Positions 10,530 to 18,901 of a DNA stretch of 64,000 nt are shown here, piece by piece. This stretch comes from Pseudomonas sp. 30_B (lineage in GTDB: Bacteria > Pseudomonadota > Gammaproteobacteria > Pseudomonadales > Pseudomonadaceae): contig NZ_JAFGYY010000011.1 of NCBI RefSeq assembly GCF_017491605.1, positions 62,001 to 126,000 of the forward strand, in the 5' to 3' direction. The notes under the pieces were generated by a model. The model worked only from the letters and a program-made list of their open reading frames with translations, did no database searches and was not told where the DNA came from. Each line of letters starts with the position of its first letter. Position 1 is the stretch's first letter. A program made the translations under genes and the position numbers.

Positions 10530-11489
10530 TCAGGCGAAAGGTATCGGCGGCGCCGCGAAGGACAGGCTCATGGCGCCCGCGCCCAGGTTGATGCCGCCGG
10601 TGGGGCTGAGCATCGCCAGGTGCACCTGTATTCCCCTGGCCTGGCAGGCCGCTTCCAGTGCGGAGAAGCCCGGCAGGTCGCGCAGTGCCGACGGATCGCC
10701 GGCATAGCTCAGGCACATCTGCGGCGCCAGCAGCTCGCCCGCCTCGACCCGCGCGCGGGCGAAGTTGAGCAGGCGCTCGGCGGACTTCTCGTAGTTGGGC
10801 GACACCGAGACCGGCTTGTCCTCGCCCTGCACCAGGCTCAGCACCGGCTTCATGTCGAGCATCGAACCGATGCCGAGGAAGGCGCCGCGCAGGCGGTCGC
10901 CGATGCTGCTGCGGTCGCCCTTCTGGAAGCCTCGGCGGCGGATGTGCCCCAGGTCGCTGGCGACCAGGAAGGTGTTCATCTGCTGGCTGAGCTGCTCCAG
11001 GCGGGTGCGCACGGCGTTGGGGTGCTGGTCCTCGCCGAGCAGGCGCACGCCTTCGGCGGCCAGCACGGCGAGGCCGGCGAACACCGTCTGGCTGTCGATC
11101 ACCCGCAAGGCGAACGGCCCGGCGATGCCGGCGGCGCTGCGGCGTTCCTTGTAGCTCTGCAGCAGGCTGAAGGAGGCCTGGGTGGCATGCTCGAAGATCG
11201 GGCTGCGCTGGCTGGTGACGGTCAGGCAGATGACGTAATCGAAGTCGGTGACCAGTTGTTCCAGGAACCAGTCGTGGGTCTGCGCGGGCGTCAGCGGCTC
11301 GCTGCCGTCCTCGGGGCCGACCTTGGGCAGGTATTGGGAATAGAACGTGAGGGTGGTGTCGGGATCGCGATCATCGACGATACGGCGCTCGCCCAGGCGG
11401 ATGCCGATGGGCAGGACGCGGATGTTGTTGGCCGCGAGAAATTCGGGGGGCAGGTCGCAGGTCGCATCGACCACCAAGCCGATCCGCAT
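10530..11489 (-). CDS. DegV family fatty-acid-binding protein
   Basis: A DegV-fold protein of 319 aa. The N-terminal VVDATCDLPPEF and IPIGI-like IRVLPIGIRLG segments are the family signature, and DegV proteins bind a fatty acid in a cleft; in Firmicutes the homologues (FakB) present it to a kinase. No fatty-acid kinase partner is nearby, so the role in Pseudomonas is open. ATG 11489 has a good AGGAG site 6 nt upstream. It is convergent with the glycosyltransferase. Confidence 0.88.
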   Translation of the reverse strand: MRIGLVVDATCDLPPEFLAANNIRVLPIGIRLGERRIVDDRDPDTTLTFYSQYLPKVGPEDGSEPLTPAQTHDWFLEQLVTDFDYVICLTVTSQRSPIFEHATQASFSLLQSYKERRSAAGIAGPFALRVIDSQTVFAGLAVLAAEGVRLLGEDQHPNAVRTRLEQLSQQMNTFLVASDLGHIRRRGFQKGDRSSIGDRLRGAFLGIGSMLDMKPVLSLVQGEDKPVSVSPNYEKSAERLLNFARARVEAGELLAPQMCLSYAGDPSALRDLPGFSALEAACQARGIQVHLAMLSPTGGINLGAGAMSLSFAAPPIPFA

Positions 11490-12053
11490 GGCTTACTCCT
11501 ATGGCCGTATCCCGGCCTATTGTTGTGTGAACGCGGTCATACAATGCCCGTTTCGGACCATGAAGTCAGCAAGCGGAAAGGTGGGTTCGGAAAAGATTTG
11601 TAAACGCCTAGGACGGGGCTTTCAGAGCATTCACAAGACTTATGGGCAGTCATAACCAGAACACAGATTGCTGTGCAGAGGACCCGGCCTGTAGGAGCGT
11701 GCCGTGCGCGCGATCGCGGGCATGGCCCGCTCCTACAATGGGGTTTGCCGCGCTGAATGTTCGCGGAGAAGTGCTGCTCTCGTAGGAGCGGACCTTGTCC
11801 GCGAAATCTACGGCGCAGGAGAGCTATGCCATCAGGAAACACAGGGGCCGACCGCCTGCACCAGCGCCGGCCCTGCCGGCGAATCGCGGATAAGATCCGC
11901 TCCTATACAAGCCAAAGCCACGGAGCTGACCTGTAGGAGCGCGCCATGCGCGCGATCGCGGGCATGGCCCGCTCCTACAGGGGACTCCGCAATAACAAGA
12001 AAGCCCCTGGCACCGAGGGCGCCAGAGGCTTTTTCAAATCCAGCCGTTGCGAA
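11490..12053. repeat. Gap with REP palindromes (11691-11978)
   Basis: No gene is seen between degV and the Old Yellow Enzyme gene. The stretch 11691-11978 holds three units of a GTAGGAGCG(G) ... CCGCTCCTAC repeat: two near-identical 46-bp palindromes at 11691-11736 and 11933-11978 containing GCGCGATCGCGGGCATGG, and a larger inverted pair from 11782 to 11906 with GGACCTTGTCC and GGATAAGATCC cores. These are REP elements common in Pseudomonas intergenic DNA. A terminator for the Old Yellow Enzyme gene lies at the right edge. Confidence 0.85.
11999..12036. terminator. Terminator of the Old Yellow Enzyme gene
   Basis: An imperfect hairpin with arms around AAGCCCCTGGC and GCGCCAGAGGCTTTTT lies 18 bp beyond the stop of the minus-strand gene; the left flank provides a T-rich tail on the minus strand. 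Confidence 0.65.
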
Positions 12054-13166
12054 TCAGGCCAGCGACATCAGCGCATCGCGGCTGAACGGCTTGATATCGG
12101 CCAGGCGGCCGTCACGCACCTTCACCGCCCAGTCCGGGTCGACCAGCAGGGCGCGACCGACGGCGACCAGGTCGAACTCTTCCTTGTTCAGGCGCTCCAG
12201 CAGCCCATCGATGCCCGACGGCTGGGCGACTTCCTCGGTGTTGCCGAAGAAGGCCAGGAACTCGCTGCCATCCAGGCCGACGTTGCCGACGGTGATGGTC
12301 GGCTTGCCGGTGAGCTGGCGGGTCCAGCCGGCCAGGTTGAGGTCGGAGCCTTCGAACTCCGGAATCCAGAAGCGGCGGGTGGAGCAGTGGAAGATATCCA
12401 CGCCGGCGTCCGACAGCGGCTTGAGGAAGGCTTCCAGCTCCTCGGCGGTCTGTACCAGGCGGGCGCTGTAGTCCTGCTGCTTCCACTGGGAGAAGCGGAA
12501 GATGATCGGATAGTCGGGGCCGACGGCTGCGCGCACGGCCTGGATCAGCTCGATGGCGAAGCGCGAACGGTTGGCCAGGCTGCCGCCGTATTCGTCGGTG
12601 CGCTTGTTGCTGCCGTCCCAGAAGAACTGGTCGATCAGGTAACCGTGGGCGCCGTGGATTTCCACGCCGTCCATACCGATGGCCTTGGCGTCGCGGGCGG
12701 CCTGGGCAAACGCGGCGATGACTTCCTGGATGTCCTCTTTGGTCATTTCATGGACCAGCACAGTGCCATCCTTGACCTTGCCGCTGGGGCCGTAGCCCGG
12801 AACGCTGGCGTCCGGCTCGGTGCCGAGGCGGCGCACGGCGCCGACGTGCCACAGCTGCGGGACGATCTTGCCGCCTTCGGCGTGCACCGCGTCGACCACC
12901 TGCTTCCAGCCGGCCAGGGCGTCTTCGCCGTGGAAGCGCGGCACGTTCGGGTAGCCGTTGGCGGCCTTGTGGTTGACCGTGGTGCCTTCGGTGACGATCA
13001 GGCCGACGCCGGCGGCGGCGCGGCGGCGGTAGTACTCCACCACCTGGGCGTGGGGCACGCCGCCCGGGGTGAAGTTGCGGGTCATCGGCGCCATCACGAT
13101 GCGCGTGGGCAATTCCAGGCCGCCCAGGCGGAAGGGCGAGAACAGGGTGTCTACGGATGCGGTCAT
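12054..13166 (-). CDS. NADH:flavin oxidoreductase (Old Yellow Enzyme family)
   Basis: An FMN ene-reductase of 370 aa that reduces alpha,beta-unsaturated carbonyls, nitro compounds or similar electrophiles with NAD(P)H. It has the N-terminal VMAPMTRNF FMN segment, the VPQLWHVGAV strand, HGAHGYLIDQFF and the DEYGGSLANRSRF motif of the family, and a C-terminal VAVGRALLVDPDW. The chosen ATG at 13166 has GGAG six bases upstream; the ATG at 13178 lacks one. The gene follows a TetR regulator on the same strand, and a copy of that regulator's candidate operator lies at 13189-13203 just upstream, resembling nemRA organisation. Confidence 0.93.
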   Translation of the reverse strand: MTASVDTLFSPFRLGGLELPTRIVMAPMTRNFTPGGVPHAQVVEYYRRRAAAGVGLIVTEGTTVNHKAANGYPNVPRFHGEDALAGWKQVVDAVHAEGGKIVPQLWHVGAVRRLGTEPDASVPGYGPSGKVKDGTVLVHEMTKEDIQEVIAAFAQAARDAKAIGMDGVEIHGAHGYLIDQFFWDGSNKRTDEYGGSLANRSRFAIELIQAVRAAVGPDYPIIFRFSQWKQQDYSARLVQTAEELEAFLKPLSDAGVDIFHCSTRRFWIPEFEGSDLNLAGWTRQLTGKPTITVGNVGLDGSEFLAFFGNTEEVAQPSGIDGLLERLNKEEFDLVAVGRALLVDPDWAVKVRDGRLADIKPFSRDALMSLA

Positions 13167-13188
13167 TGAAGTCTCCATGACGGCCAGG

Positions 13189-13203
13189 CGACCGGTCGTC
13201 TCG
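13189..13203. promoter_or_regulatory. Candidate TetR operator, copy 1 (Old Yellow Enzyme promoter)
   Basis: The palindrome CGACCGGTCG (13189-13198) followed by TCTCG sits 23 bp upstream of the Old Yellow Enzyme start. The 14-mer GACCGGTCGTCTCG at 13190-13203 is repeated exactly at 13842-13855 before the TetR gene, which supports a shared operator. Confidence 0.65.
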
Positions 13204-13235
13204 TCTTTGGGTAAAGGGTTTTGGATGAAGAAGAA

Positions 13236-13826
13236 TCAGGCCTGAAGCAGGTACTCCAGGCGTTCGATGAAGCGTTCCAGCGGTTTAAGCGAGGCACTGA
13301 CCTTCAGCCGCGCCAGCACGCCCTGCCAGGCATTGCCGATGAACTCGGCCAACTGCTCAACGTTCTCCGCGGCCGGCAGCTCACCGGCGCGCTGGGCGTC
13401 GGCGAGGCAGTCGCGCAGGATATCGATGGACTGCTGCAGGATGCCGTCGACCCGTTCGGTAATGGCCGGCGACAGCTCGGCCATCTCGAAACTGAGGCTG
13501 CCGATGAAGCAGTGGAATTCGAGCTTCTCCTGACGGGAGAAGTGCGCCAGCAGCTCGCGGTAATAGGTGAGGATGCGCGCACGCGGCCCCAGCACCGGAT
13601 TGCCTAGAGCCTCGGCGTAGCGGGCCAGGCGCGGTCCGTAAAGGTGCTCCAGGGCCTGCAAGGCGAAGTCTTCCTTGCTCTCGAAGTAGTGATAAAAGGA
13701 GCCCTTGGGGATGCCGGCGGCCTGGACGATGTCCTGCACGCCGGTGCCGTGGTAGCCGCAACGGGTCATCGCCAGGGAGCCCTTGGCGAGGATCAGGTCG
13801 CGCTTGTCGAGTCGGATGCTGTTCAT
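13236..13826 (-). CDS. TetR family transcriptional regulator (NemR-like context)
   Basis: A 196-aa repressor with an N-terminal TetR helix-turn-helix (GYHGTGVQDIVQAAGIPKGSFYHYF, residues about 20-45) and an effector domain. The chosen start MNSIRLDKRD gives the usual short N-terminus. It lies upstream of the Old Yellow Enzyme gene on the same strand, and the same 14-bp palindromic sequence precedes both genes, so it probably represses itself and the reductase until an electrophile is sensed. In NemR-type repressors cysteines do the sensing; here C18 (TRCGYHG) and a later C in FHCFIGSL are candidates. The effector is inferred from context only. Confidence 0.88.
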   Translation of the reverse strand: MNSIRLDKRDLILAKGSLAMTRCGYHGTGVQDIVQAAGIPKGSFYHYFESKEDFALQALEHLYGPRLARYAEALGNPVLGPRARILTYYRELLAHFSRQEKLEFHCFIGSLSFEMAELSPAITERVDGILQQSIDILRDCLADAQRAGELPAAENVEQLAEFIGNAWQGVLARLKVSASLKPLERFIERLEYLLQA

Positions 13827-13841
13827 GGGGAGCGAGAATAT

Positions 13842-13855
13842 GACCGGTCGTCTCG
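13842..13855. promoter_or_regulatory. Candidate TetR operator, copy 2 (tetR promoter)
   Basis: GACCGGTCGTCTCG, identical over 14 bp to the site at 13190-13203, starts 16 bp upstream of the tetR start codon. The core GACCGGTC is palindromic, as expected for a TetR dimer site. Confidence 0.65.
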
Positions 13856-13901
13856 CTTTTCCCAGCATCATTGATCGCGGTGATTTTCCCTTAGAAATGG
13901 A

Positions 13902-14792
13902 TCAGCGATTGGCCGGGTTTTCCAGCAGCTCGGCGACACCCTCGCAGAGCAATTCGCGCAGGCGCGCCACCACCGCCTCGGGCTCGGCTTCCGCGCGATG
14001 CAGGCATAGTCCAAGCGGCGCCATGGCCGGCAGACCGGCACGCTCAGGGTCGAGCCGCTCGACGCTGGCCGGCAGGCCGATGGGCGTACGCAGGCCAATA
14101 CCAAGCCCGGCCCCTACCGCCGCCCAGATGCCCGACAGCCCGGCGCTGGTGAAAGCCACGCGCCAGGCAATGCCGGCGCGATCCAGAGCCGTCGTCGCCG
14201 CGCTGCGCAGCAGGCAGGGCGCTTCCAGCATCACCAGCGGCAGCGGCTCAACACCGGGCGCCGGCACGCTGCCGGGTACGCCGATCCAGCACTGCGCCAC
14301 GGCGCCGATGCGCTCCATGTGCGCCGTACGCTCGCCTGTGTCCCAGGCCAGCGCCAGGTCCAGTTCTCCGTTGCGCACGCCTTCGATCAATTGCTGGTTG
14401 CGCGCCGTGCGCACCTCGATCCGCACCTTGGGATGGGCGCGGGCAAAACGAGCCAGCACGGCGGGCAGCAGGGTTTCGCCGAAGTCCTCCTGCAAGCCCA
14501 GGCGCACCCGGCCTTCCAGCGTGCCGCCGCGCAAGGCGCCGGCGGCTTCGTCGTTCAGTTCCAGCAGGCGGCGGGCATAGGCCAGCAGCGTCTCGCCCGC
14601 CTCGGTGAGCGCCATGCCCCGGCCTTCGCGGCGCAGCACTGGCGTGCCGGCCTGCTCCTCCAGCTTCTTCAACTGTGCGCTGACGGCCGAGGTCGAGCGC
14701 CCCAGGCGATCTGCCGCGCGGGCGAAGCTGCCCAATTCGATGCCGGTGACAAAGGTGCGCAGTACGTCCAGGTCGAAGTTGATACGAGGCAT
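13902..14792 (-). CDS. LysR family transcriptional regulator
   Basis: A LysR regulator of 296 aa with the N-terminal winged helix (LDVLRTFVTGIELGSFARAADRLGRSTSAVSAQLKKLEE) and a type 2 periplasmic-binding-like effector domain. ATG 14792 is used; ATG 14801 in the same frame would add three residues. It is divergent from the tautomerase gene 107 bp away, the usual arrangement for a LysR protein and its target, so it may control the tautomerase. The inducer is unknown. Confidence 0.9.
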   Translation of the reverse strand: MPRINFDLDVLRTFVTGIELGSFARAADRLGRSTSAVSAQLKKLEEQAGTPVLRREGRGMALTEAGETLLAYARRLLELNDEAAGALRGGTLEGRVRLGLQEDFGETLLPAVLARFARAHPKVRIEVRTARNQQLIEGVRNGELDLALAWDTGERTAHMERIGAVAQCWIGVPGSVPAPGVEPLPLVMLEAPCLLRSAATTALDRAGIAWRVAFTSAGLSGIWAAVGAGLGIGLRTPIGLPASVERLDPERAGLPAMAPLGLCLHRAEAEPEAVVARLRELLCEGVAELLENPANR

Positions 14793-14899
14793 GGCAACCA
14801 TCCCGGTTAATCGAACTATCAGTCAAATATTTCCCGATTTTCCGAATCAACTTGCCGGGCTAGCCTGAACTCGTCAATCACCCACCGAGGAACGGCGCC

Positions 14900-15307
14900 A
14901 TGCCTACCGTCCGCATCTCCCTGCGCAAGGGCAAGCAACCCGAATACCTGCGCGAACTCGCCGATACCGTCTACGACGCCATGCACGAGGCCTTCAACGT
15001 GCCGGCAAACGATCAGTTCGTGATGATCCACCAGCATGAGCCTGAGGAATTCGTCTACGACCGCGGCTACCTCGGCGGGCCGCGCAGCGACGACTTCGTG
15101 CTGATCGCCATCACCATCGGCCGCCCCCGCGACTCGCAGACCAAGCAGGCGTTCTACCGGCGCTTGAATGCGCTGCTGGGCGAACGCCTGGGCATCGCCA
15201 GCGAGGACGTGATGGTGCAGATCACCACCAGCGAGGCGGACGACTGGTCCTTCGGCGGCGGACGCATGGGCGTGCTGACCCGCCCCGACGCGGTCAGTGC
15301 CAGCTGA
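14900..15307 (+). CDS. Tautomerase family protein
   Basis: A 135-aa tautomerase-superfamily enzyme. After removal of Met1 the protein begins PTVRISL, so Pro is the N-terminal catalytic base as in 4-oxalocrotonate tautomerase and related enzymes; the length fits the longer single-chain group with a beta-alpha-beta core. A GAGGAA site lies just before ATG 14900. It is divergently transcribed from the LysR gene and its 3' end overlaps the convergent nitroreductase gene by 14 bp. Substrate unknown; association with a nitroreductase and an ene-reductase suggests unsaturated or oxo-acid metabolites. Confidence 0.85.
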   Translation: MPTVRISLRKGKQPEYLRELADTVYDAMHEAFNVPANDQFVMIHQHEPEEFVYDRGYLGGPRSDDFVLIAITIGRPRDSQTKQAFYRRLNALLGERLGIASEDVMVQITTSEADDWSFGGGRMGVLTRPDAVSAS

Positions 15308-16034
15308 CGCGCTGCTCCAGCGGGAAGCGCAGGCGCGGGTTGTAGACGCCGTTGTCGGCAGCGCGGCCCACCGCCAGCAGCATGATCGGCACCGCGCGGC
15401 GGGGAATCTGCAACACCTTGCGCAGCCGCACTTCGTCGAAGCCCTCCATCGGGCAGGTGGCAAAGCCGTGGCTCTGCAGGGCGAGCATCAGGTTCTGCGC
15501 CGCCAGCGCGGTGGACTTCACCGCCCACAGGCGCATCTCGGCGTCGCTGTTGGGCTGGCGCATCAGCGCGCGGCGCAGGCCGACCACCGAGTACAGCGCC
15601 CGCTTGTACAGCCCGCGCCAGCCGAAAGCGCCCTGGTTGTACTGGAAGGGCGCGGTGCGCTGATAGAAGTCCCGCACCTTCTCCGGCATCTGCGGTTCCG
15701 GCCACTGCTCGATCAGCGCCGCGCAGGACTCGCGCCAGGTGTCCGGCCGCGCCAGCACGGCGATCAGTACCGGCGCCGTGCGCGCGGCATTCTGCCCCAG
15801 GCATACCGGCACCAGGCGGCGGCGCAGGTCGGCATCGCGGATCACCTGGAAGCTCCACGGCTGCAGGTTGCAGGCATTGGGTGCGAGCACCGCCTGTTCC
15901 AGGCAGTCGCGCAGCACGGCGTCCGGCACCGGCTCATCGAGGAAACGCCGCACCGCGCGGCGCTGCTCGATCAATGCGCGCAACGCATCGGGGGTTGCCG
16001 GCAGGCAGGAGGACTCGGCGGCGAAACGGCTCAT
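15294..16034 (-). CDS. Nitroreductase family protein
   Basis: An FMN-dependent nitroreductase-fold protein of 246 aa. The N-terminal RRAVRRFLDEPVPD and APNACNLQPWSFQVI segments are the FMN-binding signature, and the C-terminal GFDEVRLRKVL / RRAVPIMLLAVGRA ends the fold. Nitroreductases use NAD(P)H to reduce nitroaromatics, quinones or enones. The C-terminus overlaps the tautomerase gene tail to tail by 14 bp. It belongs to a local group of electrophile-handling enzymes (12054-16631). Confidence 0.9.
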   Translation of the reverse strand: MSRFAAESSCLPATPDALRALIEQRRAVRRFLDEPVPDAVLRDCLEQAVLAPNACNLQPWSFQVIRDADLRRRLVPVCLGQNAARTAPVLIAVLARPDTWRESCAALIEQWPEPQMPEKVRDFYQRTAPFQYNQGAFGWRGLYKRALYSVVGLRRALMRQPNSDAEMRLWAVKSTALAAQNLMLALQSHGFATCPMEGFDEVRLRKVLQIPRRAVPIMLLAVGRAADNGVYNPRLRFPLEQRVSWH

Positions 16035-16145
16035 GGCGGGCTCCGGTATCAGGTCACCCGATTAAGCCGTCGCGCCGGGTCCGGAACAATACGCAGGGGA
16101 GAAATGCCGGCGGGATTGGCGCAAGCGCCCTCTCCCGCCGGAGGA

Positions 16146-16631
16146 TCAGGCGCCCAGCGCCTTCTCGATGGCGTGCACCAGTGCGGGGTCTTCCGGCGCG
16201 GTACGTGGGCTGAAGCGCGCCAGCACGCGACCGTCCGGGGCGAGCAGGAACTTTTCGAAGTTCCAGGTGATGTCACCGGGGAACTCGGCACCCTCGCCCG
16301 CCAGCAGCCGGTACAACGGGTGGCGTTCCGAGCCGTTGACATCCAGCTTGGAGGACATCGGGAAACTGACCCCGTAGTTCAGCGAACAGAACGACTGGAT
16401 CTCGGCTTCGTTGCCCGGCTCCTGCCCGGCGAACTGGTTGCACGGCAGGCCGAGCACCACGAAACCCTGATCCTTGTATTGCTGGTAGAGCTTCTCCAGA
16501 CCGGCGTACTGCGGGGTCAGGCCACATTTCGAGGCGACGTTGACCACCAGCACGACCTTGCCCTTGAGCGGGGCCAGCGGCAGATCCTGGCCGTCGAGCC
16601 CTTGCAGCGTCAGACCGTGAACAGCGCTCAT
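16146..16631 (-). CDS. Glutathione peroxidase
   Basis: A cysteine-type glutathione/thioredoxin peroxidase of 161 aa that reduces hydroperoxides. The catalytic residues are all seen: C36 in NVASKCGLTP, Q70 in FAGQEPG, and W123/N124 in ITWNFEKFLL. Like most bacterial members it has cysteine rather than selenocysteine. An AAGGAG site precedes ATG 16631. No signal peptide, so it is cytoplasmic. It lies between the nitroreductase and slyD, all on the minus strand but with separate spacers. Confidence 0.95.
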   Translation of the reverse strand: MSAVHGLTLQGLDGQDLPLAPLKGKVVLVVNVASKCGLTPQYAGLEKLYQQYKDQGFVVLGLPCNQFAGQEPGNEAEIQSFCSLNYGVSFPMSSKLDVNGSERHPLYRLLAGEGAEFPGDITWNFEKFLLAPDGRVLARFSPRTAPEDPALVHAIEKALGA

Positions 16632-16762
16632 TGCTTGCTCCTTGAAGAAGTAGGCACAACGTGCCCGCGCAGCAGGGCGGACAGCGCGTCCGTCTTCTGC
16701 GCATTCCCAATCGATGCGGGAAAAATGCCCTGGCCTTGTTGCAGTAGATCAGGTTGCATGAG

Positions 16763-16786
16763 AAAGGCGCCCGAAGGCGCCTTCCT
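16763..16786. terminator. Terminator of slyD
   Basis: A perfect hairpin AAGGCGCC-cgaa-GGCGCCTT lies 62 bp downstream of the slyD stop; on the minus strand it is followed by TTTCTC. Confidence 0.75.
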
Positions 16787-16847
16787 CAGATTGAGCGTAG
16801 CAGCTCAATGATGGCTTCACCGGTCAGCGTGCGACCGGCGGAAGCGA

Positions 16848-17333
16848 TCAGTGGTGGTGACCACCTTCGCCGTGGACGTGGCCGTGGGCGACTTCTTCGG
16901 CGGAAGCGTCACGCACGTTGACCACCTTCACCTTGAAGTTCAGGCGCTGGCCGGCCAGCGGGTGGTTGCCGTCGACGATCACGTCGTCGCCGTCGATGTC
17001 GCGGATGGTGACGATCTGCATGCCGCCGTCCGGAGCCGACGCGTGGAACTGCATGCCGACTTCCAGCTCGTCCACGCCTTCGAACATTTCACGGGTCAGG
17101 GTGGCGACCAGTTCGGCACTGTACTCGCCATAGGCGTCGGCCGGCTCGATGGTGACGTCCAGCTCGTCGCCGACCTGCTTGCCTTCCAGGGCCTTTTCCA
17201 GGCCGGCGATGATGTTGTGGGCACCGTGCAGGTAGACCAGCGGAGCGCCGCCGGCGGAGCTGTCGATGACCTCACCTGCGTCGTTGGTCAGGGTATAGTC
17301 GATGGAAACCGCCTTGTTGGCCGCGATCTGCAT
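16848..17333 (-). CDS. slyD: FKBP-type peptidyl-prolyl isomerase SlyD
   Basis: A cytoplasmic prolyl isomerase and chaperone of 161 aa. It starts [15 protein letters not shown], has the FKBP strand/flap arrangement with an inserted chaperone flap (about residues 65-125) and ends in a short His-rich tail HGHVHGEGGHHH that should bind nickel or other metals, although it lacks the long Cys/His tail of E. coli SlyD. The open frame extends 30 codons upstream but those residues do not fit the family. Its ATG (17333-17331) overlaps the apparent ATG of the divergent DUF3565 gene (17332). Confidence 0.94.
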   Translation of the reverse strand: MQIAANKAVSIDYTLTNDAGEVIDSSAGGAPLVYLHGAHNIIAGLEKALEGKQVGDELDVTIEPADAYGEYSAELVATLTREMFEGVDELEVGMQFHASAPDGGMQIVTIRDIDGDDVIVDGNHPLAGQRLNFKVKVVNVRDASAEEVAHGHVHGEGGHHH

Positions 17334-17634
17334 GGTTCGAAACCTATCTGATATAGAAGTTGAGCGCGCAAGTTTACGCTGCGACGCCCCCGAATGCGAC
17401 CCGAAGACGGACGGACGGGACAACGCGGACGCCCCGCGCCTGCTTGACTTTCATCAGGATGAAGACGGGTACTGGGTGGCAGTCTTGTCCTGCGGACATA
17501 CCCAGCACCTGCGGCACCAGCCGCCCTGGCAATCCCGGCCCTGGGTGCTGGACCCGCAGCAACGTCAGGCGCAGATCGGCCGCCCCTTCCCCTGCGGCTG
17601 GTGCGCCAAGGAACAGAACAGCGACAAGGAGTAG
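17332..17634 (+). CDS. DUF3565 family small protein
   Basis: A small cytoplasmic protein whose core [23 protein letters not shown] followed by [11 protein letters not shown] and a final CGWC matches the DUF3565 family. Two cysteines of CGWC plus the CGHTQH cluster could bind a metal. The first 35-40 residues are not typical, so the true start is uncertain: ATG 17332 is the only ordinary start near, yet it overlaps the divergent slyD start codon, leaving no room for a ribosome site outside slyD. It ends 2 bp before ackA and is likely co-transcribed with ackA-pta. Confidence 0.7.
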   Translation: MVRNLSDIEVERASLRCDAPECDPKTDGRDNADAPRLLDFHQDEDGYWVAVLSCGHTQHLRHQPPWQSRPWVLDPQQRQAQIGRPFPCGWCAKEQNSDKE

Positions 17635-17636
17635 GC

Positions 17637-18827
17637 ATGCCGGCACGCAACATCCTGGTGATCAACTGCGGCAGTTCTTCGATCAAATTCGCCCTGGTTC
17701 GAGAGGGGCGCGACGACTTCATCCTCCACGGCCTGGCCGAACGCCTCGGTGCCAACGGCGCCAGCCTGCGCTGGCAAGGCGAAGGCGATGCGCAACCGCA
17801 GACCCTGGAACTGCCCGGCGGCGACCACAAGGCCGCCCTCGCCCGCCTCCTGCCGCTGGTGAACGAGGCCGCCCAGGGCGAGCTGCACGCCATCGGCCAT
17901 CGCGTGGTGCACGGCGGCGAACGCTTCACCCAGGCCTCGCGCCTGACGGAAGAAGTGCTCGGTGCGATCCGCGAAACCTCGCCCCTGGCGCCGTTGCACA
18001 ACCCGGCCAACCTGCTGGGCATCGACGCCGCCATGGCGCTCTACCCGGACCTGCCGCACATCGCCGTGTTCGACACCGCCTTCCACCAGAGCCTGCCCGA
18101 GCGCGCCTACCGCTACGCCATCCCCGAGCCGCTGTACCGCGAACAGCACGTGCGCCGCTACGGCTTCCACGGCACCAGCCACCGCTACGTCAGCCACAAG
18201 GCGGCCGAAATGAGCGGGCTGGCGGTGGGCGACAGCAACTGGCTGTCGGCGCACCTGGGCAACGGCAGCTCCACCTGCGCCATCGCCAACGGCCAGAGCC
18301 GCGACACCAGCATGGGCCTGACCCCGCTGGAGGGCCTGATGATGGGCACCCGCTCCGGCGACGTCGACCCGAACCTGCACAGCCACCTGGCGCGCACCCT
18401 GGGCTGGAGCCTGGAGAAGATCGACCACATGCTCAACCACGACAGCGGCCTGCTCGGCCTGTCCGGGCTGTCCAACGACATGCGCACCCTGGAGCACGCC
18501 CGCGAGCAGGGCCACGCCGGCGCGGCGCTGGCCATCGAAGTATTCTGTTACCGACTGGCCAAGTCGCTGGCCTCGCTGACCTGTGCGTTGCCGCGCCTGG
18601 ACGGCATCATCTTCACCGGCGGCATCGGCGAGAACTCGGCGCTGGTGCGCAACCTCACGGTCAAGCACCTGCACGTGCTCAACCTCGAACTCGACGGCGA
18701 AGCCAACGCTCGCTGTGTTGGCGGGGTCGGCGGAGCGATCCACCTGCCCGGCCATCCCCGCGTGCTGGTGATCCCCACCAACGAGGAACGGCAGATCGCA
18801 CTCGACACCCTGGCCGTCCTCGACTGA
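17637..18827 (+). CDS. ackA: Acetate kinase
   Basis: Acetate kinase, 396 aa, converts acetyl phosphate and ADP to acetate and ATP, or the reverse. All ASKHA-fold signatures are visible: NCGSSSIKF at the N-terminus, GFHGTSHRY, the ATP-binding HLGNGSS, the family signature [21 protein letters not shown] and [12 protein letters not shown] 17637 has AAGGAG five bases upstream, within the end of the DUF3565 gene. It is followed 74 bp later by pta. In P. aeruginosa the ackA-pta pair supports anaerobic survival by pyruvate fermentation; the same role is inferred here. Confidence 0.97.
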   Translation: MPARNILVINCGSSSIKFALVREGRDDFILHGLAERLGANGASLRWQGEGDAQPQTLELPGGDHKAALARLLPLVNEAAQGELHAIGHRVVHGGERFTQASRLTEEVLGAIRETSPLAPLHNPANLLGIDAAMALYPDLPHIAVFDTAFHQSLPERAYRYAIPEPLYREQHVRRYGFHGTSHRYVSHKAAEMSGLAVGDSNWLSAHLGNGSSTCAIANGQSRDTSMGLTPLEGLMMGTRSGDVDPNLHSHLARTLGWSLEKIDHMLNHDSGLLGLSGLSNDMRTLEHAREQGHAGAALAIEVFCYRLAKSLASLTCALPRLDGIIFTGGIGENSALVRNLTVKHLHVLNLELDGEANARCVGGVGGAIHLPGHPRVLVIPTNEERQIALDTLAVLD

Positions 18828-18901
18828 AGATTCGAAATACCTGTTCCAAGGCGTTGCCCCACAAGGGCAGCGCCCTCCCCCGCACGGCTTAAGGAGCCCG
18901 G

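Noticed and set aside
11691..11978. Repeated units looking at first like a CRISPR array
   Set aside because: Units are inverted as well as direct, spacing is irregular and the units are themselves palindromes of Pseudomonas REP type. No cas gene is near.
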